Positions 1-6,293 are shown, counted from the stretch's first letter. The stretch is DNA of 11,415 nucleotides from JAWCQZ01 sp964486625 (GCA_964486625.1 CAZANW010000061.1:1-11415); one strand, 5' to 3'. The notes: a model not told the origin generated them from the sequence alone. Numbers and translations: made by a program.

Positions 1-42
1 CCCGAGCTACTGACCATCCAGAACCGCAACAACGTTGGTTGA
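1..42 (+). CDS. possible 3' end of a plus-strand gene (partial)
   Basis: The first 13 codons in frame 1 are open and end in TGA at 40-42. Ten of the 13 third positions are G or C, as in the real genes of this window, whereas the other open plus frame here (stop TAA at 60-62) has mostly A/T third positions. The short peptide ends QNRNNVG. Too little is visible to name a product, and a chance open frame is quite possible. It would run convergent with the gene at 57-341, leaving a 14-base gap. A short palindrome (caacgttg, 30-37) lies over the last codons. Confidence 0.3.
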   Translation, partial: PELLTIQNRNNVG

Positions 43-56
43 CGGGCCACTTAGTG

Positions 57-341
57 TTATAATCTGTGCTTCTTCCGCACATCCTCGTAGCGGGCGATGG
101 CCTCCTGGAAGGCGTTGTAGGTCTGCCAGAACTTCTGGATTTGCTGGCTGCACCTTCCGCTGCACGGAACGTCGAAATGGAAATGCCCCTGCTGCTCCCG
201 GATTCGGACCCCCATGACCCTCGCCGCCTCGGCCAGCTCCTTGACGCCGGAGAGGGCTTCCCGCGCCCGGGCGACTTCGCCTTCGAGCAGGCGGACCCGT
301 TCATCGAGGGTTTTCGGCACCCCTTCGCTCCACAGGCCCAT
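57..341 (-). CDS. small coiled-coil protein of unknown function
   Basis: I do not recognise this 94-aa protein. Residues 11-45 are charged, heptad-like and probably coiled coil. Residues 50-66 carry a histidine/cysteine patch (HFHFDVPCSGRC, with His53, His55, Cys60 and Cys64) that could bind a metal. The C-terminal third is aromatic and basic. The frame is open upstream to 470, but I chose the ATG at 341: the extra upstream residues are a Gly/Arg-rich translation of spacer DNA, and a clear TATA-like box (365-372) lies about 26 bases before 341, as expected for a leaderless archaeal transcript. The stop is TAA at 57-59. It is divergent from trmY with about 90 bases between starts and seems to be a single-gene unit. 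Confidence 0.62.
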   Translation of the reverse strand: MGLWSEGVPKTLDERVRLLEGEVARAREALSGVKELAEAARVMGVRIREQQGHFHFDVPCSGRCSQQIQKFWQTYNAFQEAIARYEDVRKKHRL

Positions 342-362
342 AGAGGGGGATGGGCTTCTCCG

Positions 363-372
363 TCTTTTAAAT
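363..372 (-). promoter_or_regulatory. TATA-like box for the gene at 57-341
   Basis: On the minus strand the sequence reads atttaaaaga, an AT island in very GC-rich DNA. Its centre is about 26-27 bases upstream of the ATG at 341. This spacing predicts transcription starting at or next to the start codon (leaderless). Confidence 0.5.
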
Positions 373-401
373 CCCCGCCCGCCCCGAGGCGCGCCCACAT
401 C

Positions 402-407
402 CATAAG
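402..407 (+). promoter_or_regulatory. weak TATA-like box for trmY
   Basis: The plus strand reads ccataagcc, centred about 26 bases before the trmY ATG at 431. It is only weakly AT-rich, but it is the only candidate at the expected distance and again implies a leaderless message. Confidence 0.25.
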
Positions 408-430
408 CCGAAGCCCCGCGTAGGGCCCCG

Positions 431-1141
431 ATGCGCTCCTTCCTCCTCCTCGCCCGCCACGCCCCCACATCCCCCAACTTCAGGCTGAACGACCTCCCGG
501 GCGCGGGCCGCATGGATTTGGTCTGCCGCTGCGTCTCCTCGGCGCTCTTCCTCTCCGATGACATCCGGCGCGACACGGCCATCACCGCGGTCCTCGACGG
601 CCCCCCCGACCCCCCGCGGGCGGTGACGTTCGACGGCGCGCGCGTCCGGCGGCTCTACCCCGACGAGCGCAACGTCGCCTCCCACATCCGGATTGCTCTC
701 GGGGCGGCTCTGAAGGCGGGGCCGGGCGAGGTCCCCGAACCGGAGCCGGGCATCACGGTAGCCCGGAAGGGACTGGAACCTCTACTGAAGGAACGGGCCG
801 AGGATGGCAGCGCGTTGCTCCACCTCCACCGGGAAGGGGAGGACATCCGCAAGGCGGAGTTGCCCGGGGACGCGACGTTCATCCTCGGCGACCACCTCGG
901 GCTGCCGAAGGCCACGGACGGGCTCCTGGAGCAGCTCGGGGCGCGGAGGGTCTCCGCCGGGCGGGTCGAATACCTCGCGAGCCACATCATCGCGGTGGTG
1001 CAGAACGAACTCGATCGGCGAGCCCGCGGTTCGACGCTCGCCGCAGCCCGCGCCTCCAGCGTCGGCGCGGGCGTAAAAGAATCGGGCGCACCTGCGGTGC
1101 GCCTCGCCTCCTCGCTGCGCGATGAGGCGACGGAGAAGTGA
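431..1141 (+). CDS. trmY: tRNA (pseudouridine-54-N1) methyltransferase TrmY (SPOUT family)
   Basis: TrmY (COG1901/DUF358) makes N1-methylpseudouridine at position 54 in the T-loop of archaeal tRNA using S-adenosylmethionine. Family signatures are clear: the N-terminal FRLNDLPGAGRMDLVCRC block (17-34), LSDDIRRDT (41-49), a YPDERN motif (76-81) and the SAM-binding knot segment FILGDHLGL (150-158). The fold should end near residue 195 (VVQNELDRR); family members are usually about 200 aa. This protein has 236 residues, and the extra 40 are an Ala/Ser/Arg-rich tail encoded by a run of DNA hairpins (1046-1129). In the C-terminal knot helix the sequence is SHIIAVV, where I recall relatives having a cysteine implicated in activity; this is from memory. 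Convergent with dnaK. Identity is secure; the role of the tail is unknown. Confidence 0.93.
   Translation: MRSFLLLARHAPTSPNFRLNDLPGAGRMDLVCRCVSSALFLSDDIRRDTAITAVLDGPPDPPRAVTFDGARVRRLYPDERNVASHIRIALGAALKAGPGEVPEPEPGITVARKGLEPLLKERAEDGSALLHLHREGEDIRKAELPGDATFILGDHLGLPKATDGLLEQLGARRVSAGRVEYLASHIIAVVQNELDRRARGSTLAAARASSVGAGVKESGAPAVRLASSLRDEATEK
1046..1129. repeat. three tandem inverted repeats inside the trmY 3' end
   Basis: Three hairpins follow one another. (1) 1046-1054 pairs with 1064-1072, a perfect 9-bp stem (gcccgcgcc/ggcgcgggc) with a 9-base loop. (2) 1086-1092 pairs with 1096-1102, a perfect 7-bp stem (gcgcacc/ggtgcgc) with a 3-base loop. (3) 1105-1110 with 1124-1129, continued after one mismatch by 1112-1115 with 1119-1122. 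Together they encode most of the non-conserved TrmY tail. They resemble REP-like or intergenic structural repeats captured by the reading frame. Confidence 0.7.
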
Positions 1142-1144
1142 TAT

Positions 1145-1164
1145 GACCGGCGATGGCCCCGGTC
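1145..1164. terminator. hairpin between convergent trmY and dnaK
   Basis: gaccgg (1145-1150) pairs with ccggtc (1159-1164) around an 8-base loop, starting three bases after the trmY stop. It lies in the 60-base gap between two convergent genes and could act on both transcripts. There is no T-tract on either side, so terminator function is inferred from position only. The rest of the gap shows nothing else clear. Confidence 0.35.
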
Positions 1165-1201
1165 TATCCGCGGCCGGGTATCTCGCCACCTCCTCCGGCG
1201 C

Positions 1202-3007
1202 TTACCTCGATTTGGCCTGACTCGCCATCTTGGCCCGCGCCTCCTCCAAGATGATGGCCGCGAGGCGCTGCGTCGCCCGGTCGAGCCTCTCCTTGGCGCC
1301 GTTGACCCGGGAGAAGTCATCGCCCTCCAGCGCCTGGTGGGCCTCGAAGAGCGCCGCGTCGGCCTCCTGCCGCTCCTCCGGCGCCAGACGCGCGCCGAAC
1401 TCCTTGAGCGCCTTCACCGACGCCAGGACCGCGGTCTGGAGGCCCACTTTGGCCTCGGCGGTCTGGCGCTTCTTCATGTCCTCGAGGGCGTGCTCCAGGG
1501 ACTCCTTCACCATGGCCTGGACCCTCTCGTCCGCGACGTCCACCGCCGACTTCACCGTGGTCTCCACCCTCTTCCCGGTCCGGGTGTCCATGGCGAGGAC
1601 GTGGAGGATGCCGTTCTCGTCGAGCGTGAACTGGACCCCGATGCGGTGGGCCATGGCGGGGGCGGGCTCCACCTCGATGAAGAACTTCCCGAGCGAGAAG
1701 TTGTCCGCCGCCATCTCGCGCTCGCCCTGGAGGACATGAATCAGAATCTTGCGCTGGCCCTCGACGTGGTTGGAGAACAGCTCCCCCGCCTTCGTGGGAA
1801 TCGTGGTGTTCCGCGGAATCAGCACGTTCATCAGCCCGCCCATGGTCTCGATGCCGAGGCTGAGGGGCGTCACGTCGAGCAGGAGGACGCTCGGGGTCTC
1901 CCCCGCGAGGACCGAGCCCTGGATGGCGGCCCCCTGGGCGACGACCTCCATCGGGTCGATGCCCGCCTCGGGCTCCCGGCCCAGGAGCGAGGTGACGAGC
2001 CTCCGGACCGCGGGCATGCGGGTCGGGCCCCCGACGAGGACCACGCTCTCCACCGCGGAGGGGTCAAGGCGCGCGTCGGTGAGGGCCTGCAGCAGCGGCC
2101 CCCGGCACCGCTCCACGATGGGGAGGAAAAGGGACTCCAATTCGGCGCGGGAGAGGGTGCGCCGGAAGTGGTGCGGGCCCGAGAGAAAGGGGAGGTTGAT
2201 TTCGGTGGACTCCTCCGTCGAGAGGCGGATTTTCGCCTCCTCGGCCGCCTGCCGGAGTTTCGCCGCCGCCCCGGGGCCGGGCGGCCCGCCCGAGAGCCGG
2301 GCGAACTCGGCCGAGAGCCGCTCCACCAGGACGCGGTCCATGTCGGTCCCGCCGAGTTGGGTGTCGCCGCTGGTGGCGATGACCTGGAAGACCCCCTCTC
2401 CGGAAACCCCCCCGAGGGTTTCCGGTCGCTGATTGCGGCCCCCGATGTCGAACTCCAGGAGGGTCACGTCGAGGGTCCCGCCCCCGAGGTCGAAAACCAG
2501 GACGCGGTGGCCCCCTTTTTTGTCGAGGCCGTAGGCGAGGCAGGCGGCGGTGGGCTCGTTCAGGATGCGGACCACTTCCAGCCCCGCTTTTTCGCCCGCC
2601 TTCTTGGTCGCGGTCCGCTGGGCGTCGTTGAAGTAAGCGGGGACGGTGACGACCGCCTTCTCCACCTTCTCGCCGAGGAAGGTGGAGGCCGCCTCCCGGA
2701 TGTGGTCGAGGAGAATCGCGCTCAGGTCCACCGGGGTGTATTCCTTGCCGAGAATCGAATAGCGGAAATCGGTCCCCATCTTGCGCTTGAACGCGGTCAC
2801 CGTGCCCTCGGGGTTCGCCACCGCCTGCCGGCGGGCGGCCTCGCCCACGAGGACCGTGCCGTCGCGCTGGAAGCCGAGGACGCTCGGGAAGTTCTTGCCG
2901 TAGGGGGAGGGGCCCTCCTTTCCGGGGATGGTGACCGGCTTGCCGCCCTGGACCACCGCCGCGGAGGAGTTGCTTGTCCCGAGGTCGATGCCGATGATGG
3001 GGGCCAT
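1202..3007 (-). CDS. dnaK: molecular chaperone DnaK (Hsp70)
   Basis: ATP-driven chaperone that binds exposed hydrophobic peptides in the cytosol, working with J-domain proteins and a nucleotide exchange factor. Length (601 aa) is normal. The nucleotide-binding domain (about 1-370) has phosphate 1 GIDLGTSNS (6-14), VPAYFND (122-128), NEPTAA (150-155), phosphate 2 DLGGGTLDVT (173-182) and the adenosine motif VLVGGPTRMP (323-332). The interdomain linker VLLLDVTPLSLGIET is at 374-388, the beta substrate-binding domain at about 389-490 (NTTIPT, HVLQGER, DENGILHV) and the helical lid after that. A Gly-rich insert (about 188-204) precedes the strand leading to SGDTQLGGTDMD. The start is the ATG at 3007, 48 bases after the tfb stop. 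No grpE or classical dnaJ is present; the nearest J-protein is the HscB-like gene at 4186-4872. Archaeal Hsp70 genes are generally regarded as acquired from bacteria. Confidence 0.97.
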   Translation of the reverse strand: MAPIIGIDLGTSNSSAAVVQGGKPVTIPGKEGPSPYGKNFPSVLGFQRDGTVLVGEAARRQAVANPEGTVTAFKRKMGTDFRYSILGKEYTPVDLSAILLDHIREAASTFLGEKVEKAVVTVPAYFNDAQRTATKKAGEKAGLEVVRILNEPTAACLAYGLDKKGGHRVLVFDLGGGTLDVTLLEFDIGGRNQRPETLGGVSGEGVFQVIATSGDTQLGGTDMDRVLVERLSAEFARLSGGPPGPGAAAKLRQAAEEAKIRLSTEESTEINLPFLSGPHHFRRTLSRAELESLFLPIVERCRGPLLQALTDARLDPSAVESVVLVGGPTRMPAVRRLVTSLLGREPEAGIDPMEVVAQGAAIQGSVLAGETPSVLLLDVTPLSLGIETMGGLMNVLIPRNTTIPTKAGELFSNHVEGQRKILIHVLQGEREMAADNFSLGKFFIEVEPAPAMAHRIGVQFTLDENGILHVLAMDTRTGKRVETTVKSAVDVADERVQAMVKESLEHALEDMKKRQTAEAKVGLQTAVLASVKALKEFGARLAPEERQEADAALFEAHQALEGDDFSRVNGAKERLDRATQRLAAIILEEARAKMASQAKSR

Positions 3008-3055
3008 GGGGGGTAGCAGAGTTCCCGCCCCTTCACCTTTTCCCGTTTAGACTAT

Positions 3056-4051
3056 TTACGCAGCCCGCGGCCCGAGGTCGAGCCCCAGTTTGAGCGCCAG
3101 CTCCTTGTAGCGGTTCCGGATGGTGACCTCGGACACCCCCGCGACCCGCGCCAGTTCCCGCTGGGGCGGCGCCCGGTCGGCGAGGAGCGACGCGATGTAG
3201 ATGGAGGCGGCGGCCATGCCGTCGGGCGACGCGGCGCCGAGGAGTTTCTTCTCCCTCGCGGAGTTCAGGAGTTCCAGGGCCTTCCTGCGAATCTCGTGCT
3301 CCAGGTGGAGTTCGGAGCAGAACCGGTCGATGTAGTCGGTGGACGACACCGGCGCGAGTTTCAGTTCGAGTTCGCGGGCCATGAGGCGGTAGGCCCGGGC
3401 GATGTCCTTCCGGGTGACGCGGGCCACCTGGGCCACCTCGTCGAGGGTCCTCGGGATGCCCCCGGAGCGGCATGCGGCGTAGAGGGTCGCGGCGGCCACG
3501 GCCTCGATGGAGCGGCCCCGGATGAGCCCCTTGTCCACGGTCTTGCGGTAGAGGACCGCGGCCTTCTCCCGAATGTTCCGGCTGAGGCCGAGGCTGGAGG
3601 ACATGCGGTCGATCTCGCTCAGGGCGAAAGCGAGGTTGCGCTCGGCCGCGCTGCTCACGCGCGCGCGCCGCTGCATCTTGCGCAGGCGGTAGAACTGCTC
3701 GCGGTTCCGGAGTTCCTGGCCCCGGGCGTCCCGGTTGCGCCAGTCAATCTCGGTGGTGAGCCCCTTGTCGTGAATCGTCAGCGTCAGGGGCGCCCCCGAC
3801 CGGGCCCGCTGTGCGCGCTGCTCGGCGTCGTAGGCCGACCACTCGGGGCCGGTGTCGATGATGGACTCGTCCACCACGAGGCCGCAGTCGGAGCAGTAGA
3901 CCTCCCCCCGCTGGTAGTCCCGCCGAATCTGGGCCGAGCCGCACTCGGGGCACTCGGTGATGCGGTTGGCTGTCTTGGGGCCCTCCCCCGGGGAGGGGCC
4001 CTCCCCTGCAGGGGGGGGTGGAGGGGTCTGGGAGGTTTTTTCTTGGGCCAT
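3056..4051 (-). CDS. tfb: transcription initiation factor TFB (TFIIB homologue)
   Basis: TFB binds TBP on the TATA box, reads the adjacent BRE and recruits RNA polymerase. The zinc ribbon is at 33-57 with Cys34, Cys37, Cys53 and Cys56 (CPEC...CSDC). A B-reader/linker region follows (about 65-130), then two cyclin-like repeats at about 135-230 and 235-325. The second ends in the helix-turn-helix RELARVAGVSEVTIRNRYKEL region (298-318) that contacts the BRE. The 331-aa length is slightly above the usual ~300 because residues 8-26 are a Pro/Gly/Glu low-complexity stretch encoded by palindromic DNA. No ATG, GTG or TTG lies between that stretch and the ribbon, so the ATG at 4051 is the likely start. 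It is preceded by the AT-rich promoter at 4101-4130 and followed 48 bases later by dnaK, with which it may be co-transcribed. Many archaea have several TFBs; whether this is the main one cannot be told here. Confidence 0.97.
   Translation of the reverse strand: MAQEKTSQTPPPPPAGEGPSPGEGPKTANRITECPECGSAQIRRDYQRGEVYCSDCGLVVDESIIDTGPEWSAYDAEQRAQRARSGAPLTLTIHDKGLTTEIDWRNRDARGQELRNREQFYRLRKMQRRARVSSAAERNLAFALSEIDRMSSSLGLSRNIREKAAVLYRKTVDKGLIRGRSIEAVAAATLYAACRSGGIPRTLDEVAQVARVTRKDIARAYRLMARELELKLAPVSSTDYIDRFCSELHLEHEIRRKALELLNSAREKKLLGAASPDGMAAASIYIASLLADRAPPQRELARVAGVSEVTIRNRYKELALKLGLDLGPRAA
3978..4014. repeat. palindromic repeat pair inside the tfb 5' coding region
   Basis: An imperfect palindrome at 3978-4001 (two arms of gggccctcccc type around a central c, with one bulged base) is followed by a perfect 12-base palindrome cccctgcagggg at 4003-4014. 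The arms share the unit ccctcccc. In the TFB frame this becomes a repeated GEGPSP-like peptide. It looks like a REP-type intergenic repeat that is now within coding sequence. Confidence 0.55.
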
Positions 4052-4100
4052 GATGGGTCAGAACCGGAAGGCGGTGCCTAATAGCACGACACGGCCTTAT

Positions 4101-4130
4101 CAACTTTTTGTGTTTTATCTGATTATAGTT
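4101..4130 (-). promoter_or_regulatory. AT-rich promoter region of tfb (and possibly dnaK)
   Basis: This is the most AT-rich stretch in the window. On the minus strand ggaaactataatc (about 4121-4133) looks like a BRE plus TATA box, and a second candidate ataaaaca lies at 4112-4119. Transcription would start about 25 bases downstream, giving a leader of roughly 40-50 bases before the ATG at 4051, unlike the leaderless arrangement inferred for other genes here. Which box is used cannot be decided by eye. Confidence 0.5.
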
Positions 4131-4154
4131 TCCAAAGCCTATCAATGTTGCCTC

Positions 4155-4172
4155 TTTTCGGCTTGCCGAAAA
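4155..4172 (-). terminator. hairpin and T-run after the HscB-like gene
   Basis: ttttcggc (4155-4162) and gccgaaaa (4165-4172) form an inverted repeat (7-8 bp) starting 14 bases past the TAA of the gene at 4186-4872. On the transcribed strand a run of five T (4173-4169) follows the stop directly, which fits the oligo-T termination of archaeal polymerase. It separates this operon from the tfb promoter. Confidence 0.5.
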
Positions 4173-4185
4173 ATAGCCTTTCGAC

Positions 4186-4872
4186 TTACAAACCCATGCT
4201 CTTCACTGCCAAGAGCCGCTCCGCCACGAGACCCTCGAACCTGGAGACGTAGGAGAACCAGGAGGCGAGCCGGTTCAACTCCTTGTGGAGCGCGGTTCGG
4301 TGAGGCGGGGTCTCCCTCCACCGCCGGTCCGCCTCCTCCAGTTCGCGGGCGAGCCGGGCCCTCCGCTCCGCGACCCGGGCCTGAACGCCTTCGAGGGCCC
4401 GCTTCTGCCCGCTCCAACCGCCCTCCATGGCGGCGGCGGCCGAGGCGAGGGGGGACTTGTGGGCGGCGGCGAAGGCGTCGAACGCCCGGCACACCCTCTG
4501 CACCTCCAGGGAGAGTTCCATCATCTCGCGGTCCACTGCGGCAGCCCCGGGGACCATGGGGTTGGACCCCGTCTCCACCGAGAGGAGGTGGGCCAGCCGG
4601 CTCCGGGGCTCGCGGAGGGTCGCGTGGGCCTTGTTCAGGAGCGACGACCAGGCGAGCGCCTCCTCCCGGCGGCCGGGGGGCGCGTGGTCGGGGTGGAGGC
4701 GCATGCTCAGGCGGCGGTAGGCCTCCTTCAGCGCCTGCTCGTCGAGGAGGGGCCGCGGCTCCATCCCGAGGAGCGCGAAGGGGTCCAGTTCCCGGGAAGG
4801 GAGCATCTCGCCGCAAGATGGGCAGAAGACCCCCGTCGAGCTCTTGCCGCACCTGGGGCAGGCGTCGGCCAT
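4186..4872 (-). CDS. hscB: HscB-like J-domain co-chaperone with N-terminal zinc-finger motif
   Basis: J-domain proteins deliver substrates to Hsp70 and stimulate its ATPase. HscB/Hsc20 members specialise in handing the IscU scaffold to Hsp70 during Fe-S cluster assembly. The 228 residues read: two CxxC pairs (Cys5, Cys8, Cys17, Cys20), as in eukaryotic Hsc20; a J domain (about 29-95) beginning DPFALLGM, with the HPD triad at 60-62 and the HscB-like NKAHATLREPRSRLAHLLS (80-98); then a helical C-terminal domain (about 113-225) starting DREMMELSLEV, matching the HscB scaffold-binding domain in position. The C-terminus is longer and more Arg/Glu-rich than bacterial HscB (~170 aa). The ATG at 4872 is 24 bases after the 77-aa gene, so it is last in the RPA-MarC cluster; tfb and dnaK follow on the same strand. 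No iscU or iscS is in view, so an Fe-S role is inference. A generic zinc-finger J-protein is the alternative. Confidence 0.82.
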   Translation of the reverse strand: MADACPRCGKSSTGVFCPSCGEMLPSRELDPFALLGMEPRPLLDEQALKEAYRRLSMRLHPDHAPPGRREEALAWSSLLNKAHATLREPRSRLAHLLSVETGSNPMVPGAAAVDREMMELSLEVQRVCRAFDAFAAAHKSPLASAAAAMEGGWSGQKRALEGVQARVAERRARLARELEEADRRWRETPPHRTALHKELNRLASWFSYVSRFEGLVAERLLAVKSMGL

Positions 4873-4896
4873 CGGGACTCCACGCCCCCTCCGGCC

Positions 4897-5130
4897 TTAA
4901 CGGCTCTCCTCCTTGACCCCCGCCACCTTCCCGAAACTCCGGTAGACCTCGCACCGCTTCCGGGTGCAGCGGCCCCACCCGCGCATCTGCCACTTGTGGA
5001 GGCCGAGGTTGCAGAGGGGGTGCCTGACCAGGCGCGCCCGGACCTTTTTCAGGGCGCCCAGGAGCCGCTCCCGGAACCCCTTCAGCCTCTCCCGGAGGGG
5101 CTTCCCTTTGCCCGCCTTCTCGGCCGCCAT
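4897..5130 (-). CDS. small basic Cys/His protein, unknown function
   Basis: I do not recognise this 77-aa protein as a named family. Residues 1-38 are strongly basic and helical (Lys/Arg with Leu), suggesting contact with nucleic acid or membrane. The second half has a compact possible metal site, Cys40-x4-His45 and Cys55-x4-Cys60, in the context LCNLGLHKW...GRCTRKRC. The CxxxxHxW pattern recalls small zinc-ribbon proteins, but one ligand pair is spaced unusually. The ATG at 5130 lies three bases after the marC stop and the TAA is 24 bases before the HscB-like gene, so it is almost certainly co-transcribed with both. The tight packing and G/C-rich third positions support a real gene. Confidence 0.68.
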   Translation of the reverse strand: MAAEKAGKGKPLRERLKGFRERLLGALKKVRARLVRHPLCNLGLHKWQMRGWGRCTRKRCEVYRSFGKVAGVKEESR

Positions 5131-5133
5131 GGG

Positions 5134-5772
5134 TCAGGCGGCGGCCGACAGGAGGCGGAACACGTTCCACGTTCCGGTGGCGATGAATTGAATCGATATG
5201 GCTGCGAGGAACAGCCCCATGATCCGGAGGGCCACCAGGGAGCCGCTGACCCCGAGGAGCCGGTGGAACCGGTCGCCGAAGGTGAAGAAGAGGAGGACCG
5301 CTCCGAAGGTGAGGAGGATGGCCCCGAACACCATGGCCCGTTCCACCAGCCCCGCCCCCGACATGAAGAGAATCACCGTGCTGATGGCCCCCGGGCCCGT
5401 GAGCATCGGCATCGCAAGCGGGAAGACCGAGAAGTCGGACTTCTCCCGCGCCTCGCTCGCCTCCTCCTCGGTGTAGGACTCGCGGGAGCGGCGCCCCTGC
5501 ATCATGTCCACTGCCACCAGCAGCAGGAGGAGGCCCCCGGCCACCCGGAGGTAGTTCACGTCCACGCCGAAGTAGCGCAGGAGCCACTCGCCGACCAGGG
5601 CGAAGAGGAGCAGGAGGAGGCAACCGGTCAGCGCCGCCTTCCGCCCGATGCGGAGGCGGGCGTCGGCGGGAAGGCCCGAGGTGAGGCCCATGTAGAGCAC
5701 CGTGTTGCTGACGGGGTCCACGATGGCGAAAACGGTCCCGAAGATGAGGAGGAAAGAGGCGCCGTCGGGCAT
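5134..5772 (-). CDS. MarC family integral membrane protein
   Basis: MarC (UPF0056) proteins are six-helix membrane proteins found in bacteria and archaea; their transported substrate is not established, and the original link to multiple antibiotic resistance has been questioned. The 212 residues show hydrophobic segments at about 6-28, 46-68, 73-91, 116-138, 145-166 and 186-207. The family motif FPLAMPMLTGPGAIST is at 117-132 and the N-terminal FAIVDPVSN signature at 15-23. The loop between helices 3 and 4 (92-114) is highly charged. The start is the ATG at 5772, 8-10 bases below the start predicted from a TATA-like box at 5802-5813. The gene follows the split-barrel protein by 34 bases and precedes the 77-aa protein by three. 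Confidence 0.92.
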   Translation of the reverse strand: MPDGASFLLIFGTVFAIVDPVSNTVLYMGLTSGLPADARLRIGRKAALTGCLLLLLFALVGEWLLRYFGVDVNYLRVAGGLLLLLVAVDMMQGRRSRESYTEEEASEAREKSDFSVFPLAMPMLTGPGAISTVILFMSGAGLVERAMVFGAILLTFGAVLLFFTFGDRFHRLLGVSGSLVALRIMGLFLAAISIQFIATGTWNVFRLLSAAA

Positions 5773-5801
5773 GGGAGGGGCTCTCTTTCCGGGGCTTGAT
5801 A

Positions 5802-5813
5802 TTCTTTTATCCC
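5802..5813 (-). promoter_or_regulatory. TATA-like box upstream of the marC gene
   Basis: The minus strand reads gggataaaagaa, overlapping the stop codon of the preceding gene. Its centre is about 35 bases before the ATG at 5772, giving a predicted leader of roughly 8-10 bases. It suggests the last three genes of the cluster can be transcribed separately from the RPA gene. Confidence 0.45.
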
Positions 5814-6289
5814 AGCGGGAACTCCTGCCTCGGCTGCTCGGGGAAATTCACCTCGTCGTAGAGGACGTAAAGCGACGGTGTGATTCGATAGACGCGCGCC
5901 CTAGTGAAGTCGCCCGCGACGCCTCCCGGCTTCACGCGGCCCAGGGCCTGCGACCACCGCTTCCGGTAGTAGGCGTAGGCCGCCTTGCTCAACGGACCGC
6001 CGGCCTCCTCGGCCCTCCCCTGGAACGCGAGCCCCCGGACCTTTCCCCCGGGCTTTTCGAAGGGCGGATGGGCGATGCCCCCGGCGACCCTCGGGTTGTC
6101 CCTGAGTTCACAGCAGTGCCGCCGGTCGTTGCGCGACATGAAGTAGAGGTTCAGGTCCTCGTCCGAACTGAACCAGACGCTCGCGACCCACGGCTGGTCG
6201 CCGGCGCAGGTCGCGAGTTGCATCAGTTTCGCCTCCTTCAGGTAGTCCCGGATGAGCTTCTCGACCTGCCCCCTCGCGGCCCCGGGCAT
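5807..6289 (-). CDS. FMN-binding split-barrel (PNPOx-like) protein, YhbP-like
   Basis: Members of this superfamily form dimeric beta barrels that usually bind FMN or related cofactors; many have unknown substrates. The 160-aa protein starts with a helix (1-21), then the typical barrel opening MQLATCAGDQPWVASVWFSS (23-42), LNLYFMSR (46-53) and a helix HCCELRDNPRVAGGI (58-72). GLAFQGRA (87-94) and a helical insert follow, and the last strands are ARVYRITPSLYVLYD (131-145). The order resembles the YhbP/UPF0306 group. The frame is open to 6352, but the ATG at 6289 lies four bases after the stop of the RPA gene and begins the conserved part, so I chose it. It is translationally close to RPA and 34 bases before marC. 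Cofactor and substrate cannot be read from sequence. Confidence 0.85.
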   Translation of the reverse strand: MPGAARGQVEKLIRDYLKEAKLMQLATCAGDQPWVASVWFSSDEDLNLYFMSRNDRRHCCELRDNPRVAGGIAHPPFEKPGGKVRGLAFQGRAEEAGGPLSKAAYAYYRKRWSQALGRVKPGGVAGDFTRARVYRITPSLYVLYDEVNFPEQPRQEFPLG

Positions 6290-6293
6290 CGGC

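Noticed and set aside
342..470. Upstream extension of the 94-aa gene to 470
   Set aside because: The extra residues are Gly/Arg-rich, cross the TATA-like box and overlap the trmY start.
1337..3016. Long plus-strand open frame opposite dnaK
   Set aside because: It is antisense to a complete DnaK and its translation is His/Gly/Arg/Glu-rich without motifs; long antisense frames are expected in GC-rich coding DNA.
4142..5799. Long open frames on both strands across the HscB-like, 77-aa and marC genes
   Set aside because: They overlap three well-supported genes in other frames and have low-complexity Pro/Arg/Glu translations.
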